Part shown: positions 47,421 through 59,328 of the stretch, piece by piece
How positions within the stretch are numbered: position 1 is the stretch's first letter
How the letters are laid out: each line of letters opens with the position of its first letter
From: Siphonodentalium dalli
Lineage: Eukaryota > Mollusca > Scaphopoda > Gadilida > Siphonodentaliidae
Assembly: GCA_032622095.1 (NCBI GenBank)
Contig: CP136066.1
Coordinates: 65,668,278 to 65,732,277 of the forward strand
Direction: 5' to 3'
DNA length: 64,000 nucleotides
Notes under the pieces: model-generated
Database searches by the model: none
Told to the model about the DNA's origin: nothing
Seen by the model: the letters and a program-made list of their open reading frames with translations, nothing else
Made by a program: the position numbers and the translations under genes

Positions 47421-50267
47421 CCAGCTTCGCGCATGCGCAGACCAGACCTCGGAATCGGGTAGAGCTATCGACTTGAAATTTGTTTTTTGAATAGCCTGGA
47501 CAACGGCGGGCTCATCGGCTATGTCATATATATTTTTGAAGACCTCTGTTTGTATGTCTGTATGTCTGTCTGTCTGTATGTCATTAATACAAATCTACGA
47601 TTCTCGACCACGGGTTGAGCTATCGACTTGAAATTTGCTATGTGAATGTATCTTGCCCCGGATACGAATTTTATCGGGTCGCCGAGCCCGTGCGACGCCA
47701 GCTTCGCGCATGCGCAGACGAGATCTCTAAAACGGGTGGAGCTATCGACTTGAAATTTGGTTTTTGAATAAGCCGGAACTTGAAATTTGGTATGTGAATG
47801 CAACTTTCCCCGGATACGTATTTTATCGGGTCGCCGAGCCCGTGCGACGCCAGCTTCGCGCATGCGCAGACGAGATCTCGGAAACGGGTGGAGCTATCGA
47901 CTTGAAATTTGCTATGTGAATGTATCTTGCCCCGGATACGAATTTTGTCGGGTCGCCGAGCCCGTGCGACGCCAGCTTCGCGCATGCGCAGACCAGATCT
48001 CGGAAACGGGTTGAGCTATCGACTTGAAATTTGGTTTTTGAATAGCCCGGACAACGTCGGGCTCATCGACTAGTCTCATATATATTTTGAAGACCTCTGT
48101 CTGTCTGTCTGTCAGTTTGTTTGTCTGTCTGTCTGTCATTTATACAAATCTACGATTCTCGACCGATCGGGACGAAACTTGGTACGTGTGTGTAGTTTGA
48201 CAAAGCGGTCGACGTTGTCGTATTGGCGAGCCCGTGCGGCGCATGCGCAGACGAGATCTCGGAAACTGGTGGAGCAATCGACTTGAAATTTGCTATGTGA
48301 ATGTATCTTGCCCCGGATACGAATTTTATCGGGTCGCCGAGCCAGTGCGACGCCAGCTTCGCGCATGCGCAGACCAGATATCTCAAATTGAAATTTGCTA
48401 TGTGAATGTATCTTGCCCCGAATACGAATTTTATCGGGTCGCCTAGCCCGTGCGACGCTATCGACTTGAAATTTGGATGTGAATGTATCTTGCCCCGGAT
48501 ACGAATTTTATCGGGTCACCGAGCCCGTGCGACGCCAGCTTCGCGCATGCGCAGACCAGATCTCGAAAACGGGTAGAGCTATGGTTTTTGAATAGCCCGG
48601 ACAACGTCGGGCTCATCGGCTAGTCTCATATATATTTTGAAGACCTCTGTCAGTCTGTCTGTCTGTTTGTTTGTCTGTCTGTCTGTCATTAATACAAATC
48701 TACGATTCTCGATCGATCGGGACGAAACTTGGTACTTGTGTGTAGTTTGACCAGGCGGTCGTCGTTATCGTATTGGCGAGCACGTGCGACGCCCGTGCAG
48801 CGCATGCGCAGACGAGATCTCGGAAACGGGTGGAGCTATCGACTTGAAATTTGCTATGTGAATGTATTTTGCCCCGGATACGAATTTTATCGGGTCTCCG
48901 AGCCCATGCGACGACAGCTTCGCGCATGCGCAGACGAGATCTCGGAAACGGGTGGAGCTATCGAATTGAAATTTTCTATGTGAATGTATCTTGCCCCGGA
49001 TACGAATTTTATCGGGTTGCCGAGCCCGTGCGACGCCAACTTCGCGCATGCGCAGACGAGATCTCGGAAACGGGTGGAGCTATCGACTTGAAATTTGCTA
49101 TGTGAATGTATCTTGCCCCGGATTCGAATTTTATCGTGTTGCCGAGCCCGTTGGACGCCAACTTCGCGCATGCGCAGACGAGATTTCGGAAACGGGTGGA
49201 GCTATCGAATTGAAATTTGGTATGTGAATGTATCTTGCCCCGGATACGAATTTTATCGGGTCGTCGAGCCAGTGCGACGCCAGCTTCGCGCATGCGCACA
49301 CCAGATCTCGGAAACGGATGGAGCTATCGACTTGAAATTTGGTATGGGAATGTATCTTGCCCCGGATACGAATTTTATCGGGTCGCCGAGCCAGTGCGAC
49401 GCCAGCTTCGCGCATGCGCAGACCAGATATCGGAAACTGGAGGAGCTATCGACTTGAAATTTGGTATGTGAATGTATCTTGCCCCGGATACGAATTTTAT
49501 CGGGTCGCCGAGCCCGTGCGACGCCAGCTTCGCGCATGCGCAGACGAGATCTCGGAAACGGGTGGAGCTGTCGACTTTAAATTTGGTATGTGAATGTATC
49601 TTGCCCCGGATACGAAGTTTATCGGGTCGTCGAGCCTGTGCGACGCCAGCTTCGCGCATGCGCAGACCAGACCTCGGAATCGGGTAAAGCTATCGACTTG
49701 AAATTTGGTTTTTGAATAGCCCGGACAACGGCGGGCTCATCGGCTATCTCATATATATATTTGAAGACCTCTGTTTGTATGTCTGTATGTCTGTCTGTCT
49801 GTATGTCATTGATACAAATCTACGATTCTCGACCACGGGTGGAGCTATCGACTTGAAATTTGCTATGTGAATGTATCTTGCCCCGGATACGAATGTTATC
49901 GGGTCGTCGAGCCCGTGCGACGCCAGCTTCGCGCATGCGCAGATGAGATCTCTGAAACGGGTGGAGCTATCGACTTGAAATACGGTATGTGAATGTAACT
50001 TTCCCCGGATACGAATTTTATCGGGTCGCCGAGCCCGTGCGGCGCCCGCTTCGCGCATGCGCACACCAGATCTCGGAAACGGGTGGAGCTATCGACTTGA
50101 AATTTGCTATGTGAATGTATCTTGCCCCGGATACGAATTTTATCGGGTCGCCGAGCCCGTGCGACGCCAGCTTCCCGCATGCGCAGACCAGATCTCGGAA
50201 ACTGGTAGAGCTATCGACTTGAAATTTGGTTTTTGAATAGCCCGGACTACGTCGGGCTCATCGGCTA

Positions 50268-50579
50268 TCTATTATATATTTTGGAACTTCTATTGTATAT
50301 GTGTGTATGTGTGTTTTAGACTCGAAAACTGCTCGACCGATCCGACTCGAATTTGGTATAGGCCAACTTTGATCCCAGGAACAATATGGGCGGTCCAATT
50401 TCACGTGCGACCGTGTCCTTGACCTTGACCATGACCTTGCTCATATGTATACGCCCATACAGACATGTTTCTGGATCGATCGAACAATAGTTTGTCCAGA
50501 CGCTGTATATTCTGTCCAGACGGAGGCGATCACAAGCAAATCCCTCAATAGCCCGGACGAAGTCGGGTACTTCAGCTAG
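50268..50579 (+). mobile_element. Different short Helitron-like unit inside the array
   Basis: It begins TCTATTATATATTTTGGAAC after CTA and ends CCCGGACGAAGTCGGG, then TACTTCAGCTAG. It carries AGACTCGAAAACTGCTCGACC and three short CTTGACC repeats near 50418-50440, with no 122-bp repeat. The 312-bp unit shares only the termini with its neighbours. A 5' fragment of the same type lies at 10500. Confidence 0.8.
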
Positions 50580-52115
50580 TCTCATATATATTTTGAAGAC
50601 CTCTGTCTGTTTGTTTGTCTGTATATTTGTCTGTCTGTCATTGATAAAATCTACGATTCTCGACCGATCGGGACGAAACTTGGTATGTGTGTGTAGTTTG
50701 ACCAGGCGGTGGACGTTGTCGTATTGGCGAGCCCGTGCGGCGACCGTGCAGCGCATGCGCAGACGAGATCTCGGAAAGTGGTGGAGCAATCGACTTGAAA
50801 TTTGCTATGTGAATGTATCTTGCCCCGGATACGAATTTTATCGGGTCGTCGAGCCCGTCCGACGCCTGTTTCGCGCATGCGCAGACCAGATCTCGGAAAC
50901 GAGTGCAGCTATCGACTTGAAATTTGGTATGTGAATGTATCTTTCCCCGGATACCAATTTTATCTGGTCGCCGAGCCCGTGCGACGCCAGCTTCGCGCAT
51001 GCGCAGACCAGATCTCGGAAACGGATGGAGCTATCGACTTGAAATTTGGTTTTTAAATAGCCCGGACAACGTCGGGCTCATCGCCGAGCCCGTGCGACGC
51101 CAGCTTCGCGCATGCGCAGACGAGATCTCGGAAACGGGTGGAGCTATCGACTTGAAATTTGCTATGTGAATGTATCTTGCTCCGGATACGAATTTGATCG
51201 GGTCGCCGAGCACGTGCGACGCCAGCTTCGCGCATGCGCAGACCAGATTTCGGAAACGGGTGGAGCTGTCGACTTGAAATTTGCTCTGTGAATGTATCTT
51301 GCCCCGGATACGAATTTTATCGGGTCGTCGAGCCCGTGCGACGCCAGCTTCGCGCATGCACAGACGAGATCTCTGAAACGGGTGGAGCTATCGACTTGAA
51401 ATTTGGTTTTTGAATAGGCCGGAAATTGAAATTTGGTATGTGAATGCAACTTTCCCCGGATGCGAATTTTATCGGGTCGCCGAGCCCGTGCGACGCCAGC
51501 TTCGCGCATGCGCAGACGAGATCTCGGAAACGGGTGGAGCTAACGACTTGAAATTTGCTATGTGAATGTATCTTGCCCCGGATACGAATTTTGTCGGGTC
51601 GCCGAGCCCGTGCGACGCCAGCTTCGCGCATGCGCAGACCAGATCTCGGAAACGGGTTGAGCTATCGACTTGAAATTTGTTTTTTGAATAGCCCGGACAA
51701 CGTCGGGCTCATCGACTAGTCTCATATATATTTTGAAGACCTCTGTTTGTCTGTTTGTCTGTATGTTTGTCTGTCATTTATACAAATCTACGATTCTCGA
51801 CCGATCGGGACGAAACTTGGTACGTGTGTGTAGTTTGACAAAGCGGTCGACGTTGTCGTATTGGCGAGCCCGTGCGGCGCCCGATTCGCGCATGCGCAGA
51901 CGAGATCTCGGAAACTGGTGGAGCAATCGACTTGAAATTTGCTATGTGAATGTATCTTGCCCCGGGTACGAATTTTATCGGGTCGTCGAGCCCGTGCGAC
52001 GCCTGTTTCGCGCATGCGCAGACCAGATCTCGGAAACGAGTGGAGCCATCGACTTGAAATTTGGTATGTGAATGTATCTTTCCCCGGATACCAATTTTAT
52101 CGGGTCGCCGAGCCC

Positions 52116-54389
52116 GTGCGACGCCAGCTTCGCGCATGCGCAGACCAGATCTCGGAAACGGATGGAGCTATCGACTTGAAATTTGGTTTTTGAATAGCCC
52201 GGACAACGTCGGGCTCATCGCCGAGCCCGTGCGACGCCAGCTTCGCGCATGCGCAGACGAGATCTCGGAAACGGGTGGAGCTATCGACTTGAAATTTGGT
52301 ATGTGAATGTATCTTGCCCCGGATACGAAGTTTATCGGGTCGCCGAGCTCGTGCGACGCCAGCTTCGCGCATACGCAGACCAGATCTCGGAAACGGGTAG
52401 AGCTATCGACTTGAAATCGTCGGGCCCCGGATACGAATTTTATCGGATCGCCGAGCCCGTGCGACGCCAGCTTCGCGCATGCGCAGACCAGATCTCGGAA
52501 ACGGGTAGAGCTATCGACTTGAAATTTGGTTTTTGAATAGCCCGGACAACGTCGGGCTCATCGGCTAGTCTCATATATATTTTGAAGACCTCTGTTTGTC
52601 TGATTGTCTGTCATTGATACAAATCTACGATTCTCGACCGATCGGGACGAAACTTAGTACGTGTGTGTAGTTTGACCAGGCGGTCGACATTGTCGTATTG
52701 GCGTGCCCGTGCGGCGCCCGCTTCGCGCATGCGCATACGAGATATCGGAAACTGGTGGAGCTATCGACTTGAAATTTGCTATGTGAATGTATCTTGCCCC
52801 GAGTACGAATTTTATCGGGTCGCCGAGCCCGTGCGACGCCAGCTTCGCGCATGCGCAGACTAGATCTCGAAATGGGTGGAGCTATCGACTTTAAATTTGC
52901 TATGTGAATGTATCTTGCCCCGGATACGAATTTTATCGGGTCGCCGAGCCCGTGCGGCGCCAACTTCGCGCATGCGCAGACCAGATCTCGAAAACGGGTG
53001 GAGCTATCGACTTGAAATTTGGTTTTTGAATAGCCCGGACAACGTCGGGCTCATCGGCTAGTCTCATATATATTTTGAAAACCTCTGTTTGTCTGTTTGT
53101 CTGTATGTTTGTCTGTCATTTATACAAATCTACGATTCTCGACCGATCGGGACGAAACTTGGTACGTGTGTGTAGTTTGACCAGGCGGTCGACGTTGTCG
53201 TATTGGCGAGCCCGTGCGGCGCATGCGCAGACGAGATCTCGGAAACTGGTGGACCAATCGACTTGAAATTTGCTATGTGAATGTATCTTGCCCCGGATAC
53301 GAATTTTATCGGGTCGCCGAGCCAGTGCGACGCCAGCTTCGCGCATGCGCAGACCAGATCTCGGAAACGGATGGAGCTATCGACTTGAAATTTGGTTTTT
53401 GAATAGCCCGGACAACGTCGGGCTCATCGCCGAGCCCGTGCGACGCCAGCTTCGCGCATGCGCAGACGAGATCTCGGAAACGGGTGGAGCTATCGACTTG
53501 AAATTTGGTATGTGAATGTATCTTGCCCCGGATACGAAGTTTATCGGGTCGCCGAGCTCGTGCGACGCCAGCTTCGCGCATACGCAGACCAGATCTCGGA
53601 AACGGGTAGAGCTATCGACTTGAAATCGTCGGGCCCCGGATACGAATTTTATCGGATCGCCGAGCCCGTGCGACGCCAGCTTCGCGCATGCGCAGACCAG
53701 ATCTCGGAAACGGGTAGAGCTATCGACTTGAAATTTGGTTTTTGAATAGCCCGGACAACGTCGGGCTCATCGGCTAGTCTCATATATATTTTGAAGACCT
53801 CTGTTTGTCTGATTGTCTGTCATTGATACAAATCTACGATTCTCGACCGATCGGGACGAAACTTAGTACGTGTGTGTAGTTTGACCAGGCGGTCGACATT
53901 GTCGTATTGGCGTGCCCGTGCGGCGCCCGCTTCGCGCATGCGCATACGAGATATCGGAAACTGGTGGAGCTATCGACTTGAAATTTGCTATGTGAATGTA
54001 TCTTGCCCCGAGTACGAATTTTATCGGGTCGCCGAGCCCGTGCGACGCCAGCTTCGCGCATGCGCAGACTAGATCTCGAAATGGGTGGAGCTATCGACTT
54101 TAAATTTGCTATGTGAATGTATCTTGCCCCGGATACGAATTTTATCGGGTCGCCGAGCCCGTGCGGCGCCAACTTCGCGCATGCGCAGACCAGATCTCGG
54201 AAACGGGTGGAGCTATCGACTTGAAATTTGGTTATTGAATAGCCCGGACAACGTCGGGCTCATCGGCTAGTCTCATATATATTTTGAAAACCTCTGTTTG
54301 TCTGTTTGTCTGTATGTTTGTCTGTCATTTATACAAATCTACGATTCTCGACCGATCGGGACGAAACTTGGTACGTGTGTGTAGTTTGA
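52116..54389 (+). repeat. Recent 1209-bp tandem duplication within the array
   Basis: 52116-53180 and 53325-54389 are almost identical (only a few differences noticed, e.g. at 52991 and 53024), offset by exactly 1209. The offset spans two Helitron-like units. The other pairs in the array differ much more, so this is the youngest event. Confidence 0.9.
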
Positions 54390-55211
54390 CAAGGCGGTCG
54401 ACGTTGTCGTATTGGCGAGCCCGTGCAACGTCCGCTTCGCGCATGCGCAGACGAGATCTCGGAAACTGGTGGAGCAATCGACTTGAAATTTGCTATGTGA
54501 ATGTATCTTGCCCCGGATACGAATTTTATCGAGTCGTCGAGCCCGTGCGACGCCAGCTTCGCGCATGCGCAGACCAGATCTCGGAAACGAGTGGAGCTAT
54601 CGACTTGAAATTTGCTATGTGAATGTATCTTGCCCCGGATAGGAATTGTGTCTGGTCGCCGAGCCCGTGCGACGCCAGCTTCGCGCATGCGCAGACCAGA
54701 TCTCGGAAACGGGTGGAGCTATCGAGTTGAAATTTGGTTTTTGAATAGCCCGGACAACGTCGGGCTCATCGGCTTGTCTCATATATATTTTGAAGACCAC
54801 TGTTTGTCTGTTTGTATGTTTGTCTGTCATTTATACAAATCTACGATTCTCGTCCGATCGGGACGAAACTTGGTACGTGTGTGTAATTTGACCAGGCGGT
54901 TTACGTTGTCGTATTGGCGAGCCCGTGTGGCGCCCGCTTCGTGCATGCGCAGACGAGATCTCGGAAACGGGTGGAGCTATCGACTTGAAATTTGGTATTT
55001 GAATGTATCTTGCCCGGATACGAATTTTATCGGGTCGCCGAGTCCGTGCGGCGCCAGCTTCGCGCATGCGCAGATCAGATCTCGGAAACGGGTGTAGCTA
55101 TCGACTTGAAATTTGGTTTTTGAATAGCCCGGACAACGTCGGGCTGGGTAGAGCTATCGACTTGAAATATGGTTTTTGAATAGCCCGGACAACGTCGGGC
55201 TCATTGGCTAG

Positions 55212-55440
55212 TACGATATATAAGGCTGTGTTGGTGTCCGACAGCCTGTGACACTTTACAAAAAGTGGCTGGTAAATAAAAAATGCATTTTTAACGGTTT
55301 GTCTGACCACATACGCTATGTTAAGTCATGGAAACACCACGAACTGAAGCGATATGCTCTCAGTTTTAACTGAGCCTGTGGTCATATGGTAGTTCTATCA
55401 GGTGGTAAACAATTTATATGGGAGTGAGAGACTGTATGGA
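55212..55440 (+). repeat. Continuation of the 190-bp tandem array
   Basis: GCCTGTGACACTTTACAAAAAGTGGCTGG, ACACCACGAACTGAAGCG and ATGCTCTCAGTTTTAACTGAG match units before 44926. They show the pre-insertion site. Confidence 0.85.
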
Positions 55441-55810
55441 GAAAAGTGAGAATGTAATCCAGTTGGATCTGATTGGATACAATGATAAACATATAATTTC
55501 GTTGCGGCTGATTGGATATAATGATATATAGATACTTTTGTTTCGTCATTGATACGCCCGTCGCTGTGAGATGTCAGACGATCTGATGTGGGTAAATTTC
55601 GCGTTCAGCAGGGTGTCAATGCTTTTCACGAAGTTTGCACAAATGACAGCGTCGTGAACGCTTTGTTTCACTGTGGAGGATCCGAAAACACCCTTCTCAG
55701 TTATATACACGTCCCTCCTCAATTACTCCTCCCTCTCCCTCTATATACATGTAACTGATCCACGATTCAGGAATATTCTATACGCTAAAAGAGGGCCCGG
55801 GGTTTGGGTT

Positions 55811-55812
<2 letters not shown>
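55441..55812. other. No gene recognised
   Basis: GAGTGAGAGACTGTATGGAG text, then a small direct repeat (GATTGGATA-AATGATA at 55470 and 55510). Otherwise unassigned. Confidence 0.4.

Positions 55813-55813
<1 letters not shown>

Positions 55814-55857
<44 letters not shown>
55814..55857. repeat. (TA)n microsatellite
   Basis: An uninterrupted run of about 22 TA dinucleotides. Confidence 0.98.
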
Positions 55858-55858
<1 letters not shown>

Positions 55859-55861
55859 CCG

Positions 55862-56525
55862 CGTCACGCGTCATGCCATATAAGACAACGAACCCAGTGT
55901 AGGGGGGAAATAACACCGTAATATACAAAGGGGATGTGGGATAACTATAGACGTGGATGCGGACGGGGTGGGGTGGTCGACATGGAGGGAAGCAGAGTGG
56001 ATTGGGAGGGAAGCGGGAGGTCGGGGAGGTGTGGACCAGGGAGGGAAGCAGAATGTACTATGAGGAAAGAGGAGTAGATATGACGGCAATACTCCCCACC
56101 CCAGGCCGAGGAGTTGCTTTAACTCCTCGCCCAAGGGTGTGTCTCGCGGAAAAAAACAATACATACATACTAATATTTTTCTAGATAAGAAAGAGTTGCA
56201 TCCCCCTCCCGGCCTCGACGTCCATATAAGACAACAACGAACCCAGTGGAGAAAAGGGGGGCAACGCCGTATATACAAAGGGATGCATGGCATATAGTAT
56301 AGTCTATAGACGTGGCGGGTGCGGTGAGGTCCGGAGGAGTTGATATGGAGGGAAGCAGAGTGGACCGGGAGAAAACGGGAGGTCGGGAGGAGTGGACAGG
56401 GAGGGGAAGCAGAGTGTACTAGGAGGAAAAAGGAGTCGATCGGAAGGCAAGACCCCCCACCCAGGGCGAGGAGTTGCTTTATTCCCTTCTCCGCGTGTGT
56501 GTCTCGCGAAAAAGTGATCCCCCAT
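55862..56525 (+). repeat. Purine-rich 345-bp tandem duplication
   Basis: CATATAAGACAACGAACCCAG, GACGTGG(A/C)..GCGG, ATGGAGGGAAGCAGAGTGGA, GGGAGGTCGGG, GAGGAGTTGCTTTA and GTGTGTCTCGCG occur in the same order twice (from 55870 and from 56220). The strand is strongly G/A-rich. Open frames on either strand are rich in Gly/Arg or Pro and probably not genes. Confidence 0.88.
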
Positions 56526-56589
56526 AATTGCAGATATTCTATATAGGCCGAGCATCTCTACAGTCCTATTCATTGCTGAACAACTTTGT

Positions 56590-57265
56590 CGTCAAATGCG
56601 TACCACCGCTCCATACATAATTACACGCTTAAGTGCATTCATTTCTTTCTATAGTATTGACCTACTGAATATATATATATAATAGGCTATTGAACAGTCT
56701 GATATAAACACAATGATATAAACTACAGGCCGAGCGCATTCCAGTCCTATTCACAACAACGAGCCGATCAAAATGACCTGACACCTGTCAGTCATAATAA
56801 CAAAGAGTGACGTTACAACACGTGACACATATGACGCCAATAACTTCGGCCGAGCACCGAGACTAGTCATCCGAGCGCCGAGCATAGTCGAAGTCCCTAG
56901 TCTGTCTGTTCAGGGTCATAATAGGCGAACTATACTACTGGTAGCTATAATCCATTATTTCGCAAAACCGTTCTAAATTTCTGTTAACTACTTTCTACAT
57001 TTGCTTGGCCGATAAGGTAGCGGGGTAATGTCGCAAGAGCTATACTCGTCCTTGACCTTGATAAATGGTATACTCGTAGGGCGCGCATCTATAATCTCAA
57101 ATCGACTTCATTCCACCCGCATGTGCAATTTGACTTATATATCAAGATGTTCCACCCACTTTGGTGTTCTAGAAACCACCCAACTTATAACGTGACTGCA
57201 AATTCTGAGGTGAAGGTCGAGTATAGCTCTTGCGATATTACCCCTCTACCGGCAGATAACTGCTA
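56590..57265. other. Intron sequence, no gene recognised
   Basis: A few short inverted phrases occur (CTATACTCGTCCTTGACC at 57040; GGTCGAGTATAGCTCTTGCG at 57214). Together they suggest a weak inverted repeat of about 230 bp (57018-57245). Confidence 0.45.
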
Positions 57266-57269
57266 CACA

Positions 57270-57545
57270 ATACGGACAAGAAAACCATAATCAGAAATGG
57301 TATCGCCCTCAAGATCATATTATTAGCCATAAATATAAATTATAATATAAAATATATTGGTTACATCAATGCACCGCCTTAGAATTCCGTTAAAACAACT
57401 AATCCTTCAAATTATTACTAAAAACTACGGCTTATTACTGCAGGTTTCTCATTCACCACACCAGAAAGCTTCTAAATTCGGATCAAAAATCGGAGACATT
57501 GTGTTCCCACCAAGAGTGCATGGCCCAGCCATTGTTCATACATAA
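57270..57545 (+). repeat. Third copy of the 26490 repeat
   Basis: ACAAGAAAACCATAATCAG, AATTCCGTTAAAACAACTAATCC and CTTCAAATTATTAC are shared with 26490-26660. Confidence 0.8.
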
Positions 57546-57689
57546 ATATCGAAAGCAATTAACGCGGTCATAATAGTTACATACTGTAACTATAAGACAC
57601 CCAGCGAATACACACCCCACGAAAACCCGAAATATGTTGTCCTGCGAGAAATCCCATCGCTATAGCTCAATTTGACACGGCCAGATTAG

Positions 57690-58140
57690 CAGTCAACAGA
57701 ACTTTCACGAACTTGGACATCGACACATTCTAATCGCTCTACATACGCATGGTCAGACCTATAATCGAATGCTGTAACTCTGCATGGAGTCCACATCACA
57801 AATATCAAAGCATTGTGTTAGAGAAATACAAAGAAAAGCAACGAAACTAGTTCGTCAAATCAAAACTCTATGCTACCGAGACCGAATGATAAGACTCAAG
57901 CTTTAAAATATCAAATATTTAGAGGAGATCTAATCGAGGTATATAAACTGTTGAATGGTCATTACAATATCAATGCCTGTGACCTATTAGAAAGACAGTC
58001 ACCAGGAAGAACAAGAGGACATAATAAAAAGCTGCAGATGCCCATTGTTAACAAGGCCATAGGTAAATAGCTAGAATTCTCTGCCAGACTTCGCTGTTGA
58101 GGCTCCAACACTCGATCAATTCAAAATATAGTTACATAGA
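57690..58140 (+). pseudogene. Decayed LINE 3' end, CR1/Jockey-type C-terminal domain
   Basis: Over several frames the + strand reads MVRPIIECCNSAWSP, IQRKATKLV, YRDRMIRLKL, then (57870-58070) LKYQIFRGDLIEVYKLLNG, RTRGHNKKL and VNKAIGK. It ends with a weak match to 'APTLDQFK'. This order is that of the C-terminal part of many CR1/RTE/Jockey-like reverse transcriptase ORFs (VRPxxEYxxxVW, RRATK, GDMIEVYK). The reverse transcriptase core is absent and frames are broken. It is a different family from the LINE at 40-42 kb and on the other strand. Confidence 0.8.
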
Positions 58141-58297
58141 CTCATTCTTCTGTTATATAAAATACGAGTTCGACGACAAGTAATATGTTCAAGTGACTCA
58201 CACGTAAATATCGAATGACGATACATATATTTGTAAACACGCATTGCAAATAATGTTATTGGGGCGAAAAGTCGCAAGACTTGTTCCGTATTATGAT

Positions 58298-58322
58298 GAC
58301 GATGATGATGATGATGATGATC
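58298..58322. repeat. (GAT)n microsatellite
   Basis: About eight GAT/GAC triplets. Confidence 0.95.
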
Positions 58323-58780
58323 AATGATTATGATATGATTGATAGAACAAACCACTATTATGATGATCGTGTCGTTATTTGTTTAAAATACGTATCAATT
58401 GACATATACGCACCCGTTCCCTAATTAAAATCAACATATTTCGATAAATTTAGGGGACCTCCGCCCGCGAATTCGGAGACCTCCGCAAAAAGTTCGCAAA
58501 CAGCGCCCTACTGCGAATTGTCACAACCGGAAAAATCCATTGTCTATTTATAAAATGCCCAGCGAACCACAGCTTTCTAAAACCTGTAGAACAGTATACA
58601 CCGGGGGCGTTAATAATTTTCAGCAAAAAATAAATGTTTCGGCTCCAAATGGAAGGAAAATGCAAATTAACCAACACTTTTTTCATATCAAGTAGATGTA
58701 TGATATGATATAGTAATGTAACAGTAATGTAACAGTAATGTAACAGTGTTGGAAAATAGGTTAGGACGTAGCCACAGGAC
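58323..58780. other. Intron sequence, no gene recognised
   Basis: A short triple repeat AGTAATGTAAC lies at 58712-58745. Nothing else was recognised. Confidence 0.45.
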
Positions 58781-58925
58781 TCGCTTTATCAAAATCGTGA
58801 ATTTCTGGAAAAAGACACTGTTGGGTATCGTTCATCATCGATTTGACAATAGCCACCACCAATTCCGTTATTTTTCACTATCATTTTCGTGAACAATATA
58901 TATTTCTTCTTCAACAAAAGTTGGT
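58780..58925 (-). repeat. Inverted copy of 39170-39320
   Basis: The complement of the landmarks AAAAATAACGGAATTGGTGG and CAAATCGATGATGAACGATACC. Confidence 0.75.
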
Positions 58926-58927
58926 TT

Positions 58928-59025
58928 TAACTTAAGGCTAGCCCGCTGTGTGGGATAGTGTCACTAATTCACCCTCTTGGTACCTCATTCTGCAAATTAC
59001 AGACAAACTATTTGCAGCTTTTGAG
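58928..59025 (+). repeat. Half copy of the AATGAGGTCC palindrome family
   Basis: GGCTAGCCCGCTGTGTGGGATAG, then TCACCCTCTTGGTACCTCATTC, then TGCAAATTACAGAC, matches the right arm of 31530-31782. Confidence 0.8.
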
Positions 59026-59328
59026 AAATTGGAATGTTTCTGTGTATGGCCTTATGTGTCTTTATTTTAGTGAAAGTCTCTCTTTTTAAACACAAACAGA
59101 ATGTGTGTGGCACCATATGTTTCTTGGGGGTACTAAGACTAACCTGTCAATCAAAACAATTATCATAAAAGAATTATGGTTGTTGTGGAAAGTATTTTTC
59201 TGGGAAGAGAGATGATGCATTTGAGAAAGCAACAACTATGCATAACTTCACAACTATAATTCACCAAATTCATCAAATGTGAAATTAATAATTTCCATTT
59301 CACAATCTTATCATTTCCTGATTTTCAG

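Larger units (their letters stand above)
44927..55211 (+). mobile_element. Head-to-tail array of Helitron-like units with 122-bp minisatellite
   Basis: Each unit starts TCTCATATATATTTTGAAG, then a (TGTC/TGTT)n tract, then a leader (TACAAATCTACGATTCTCG, GGGACGAAACTTGGTACG). A variable number of 122-bp repeats follows, then TTTTTGAATAGCCCGGAC-AACG-TCGGGC and TCATCGGCTAG. The next unit begins at once. Junctions are at 45441, 45711, 46164, 47522, 48074, 48624, 49747, 50580, 51720, 52569, 53062, 53778, 54271 and 54777. The outer left base is A and the outer right base is T, so the array sits between A and T, the Helitron target. The hairpin plus CTAG end agrees. No Rep/helicase is encoded, so the units are non-autonomous (HINE or 'pearl'-like). 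All units point the same way. It lies in intron 4 of the galactosyltransferase. Confidence 0.88.

Noticed and set aside
45441-48140. Possible CRISPR array because of regular spacing
   Set aside because: The repeats are contiguous 122-bp units without unique spacers, in a eukaryotic intron.
45200-55100. Dozens of overlapping ORFs of 60-160 codons on both strands, e.g. proteins repeating 'RARRPDKIRIRGKIHSH' or 'RILSGRRARATPASRMRR'
   Set aside because: They recur every 122 bp in shifted frames and on both strands. They are translations of the minisatellite, without a plausible start, splice context or domain.
55871-56293. 140-codon minus-strand ORF rich in Pro, Leu and Ser
   Set aside because: It is produced by the purine-rich duplication read on the pyrimidine strand, with low complexity and no domain.
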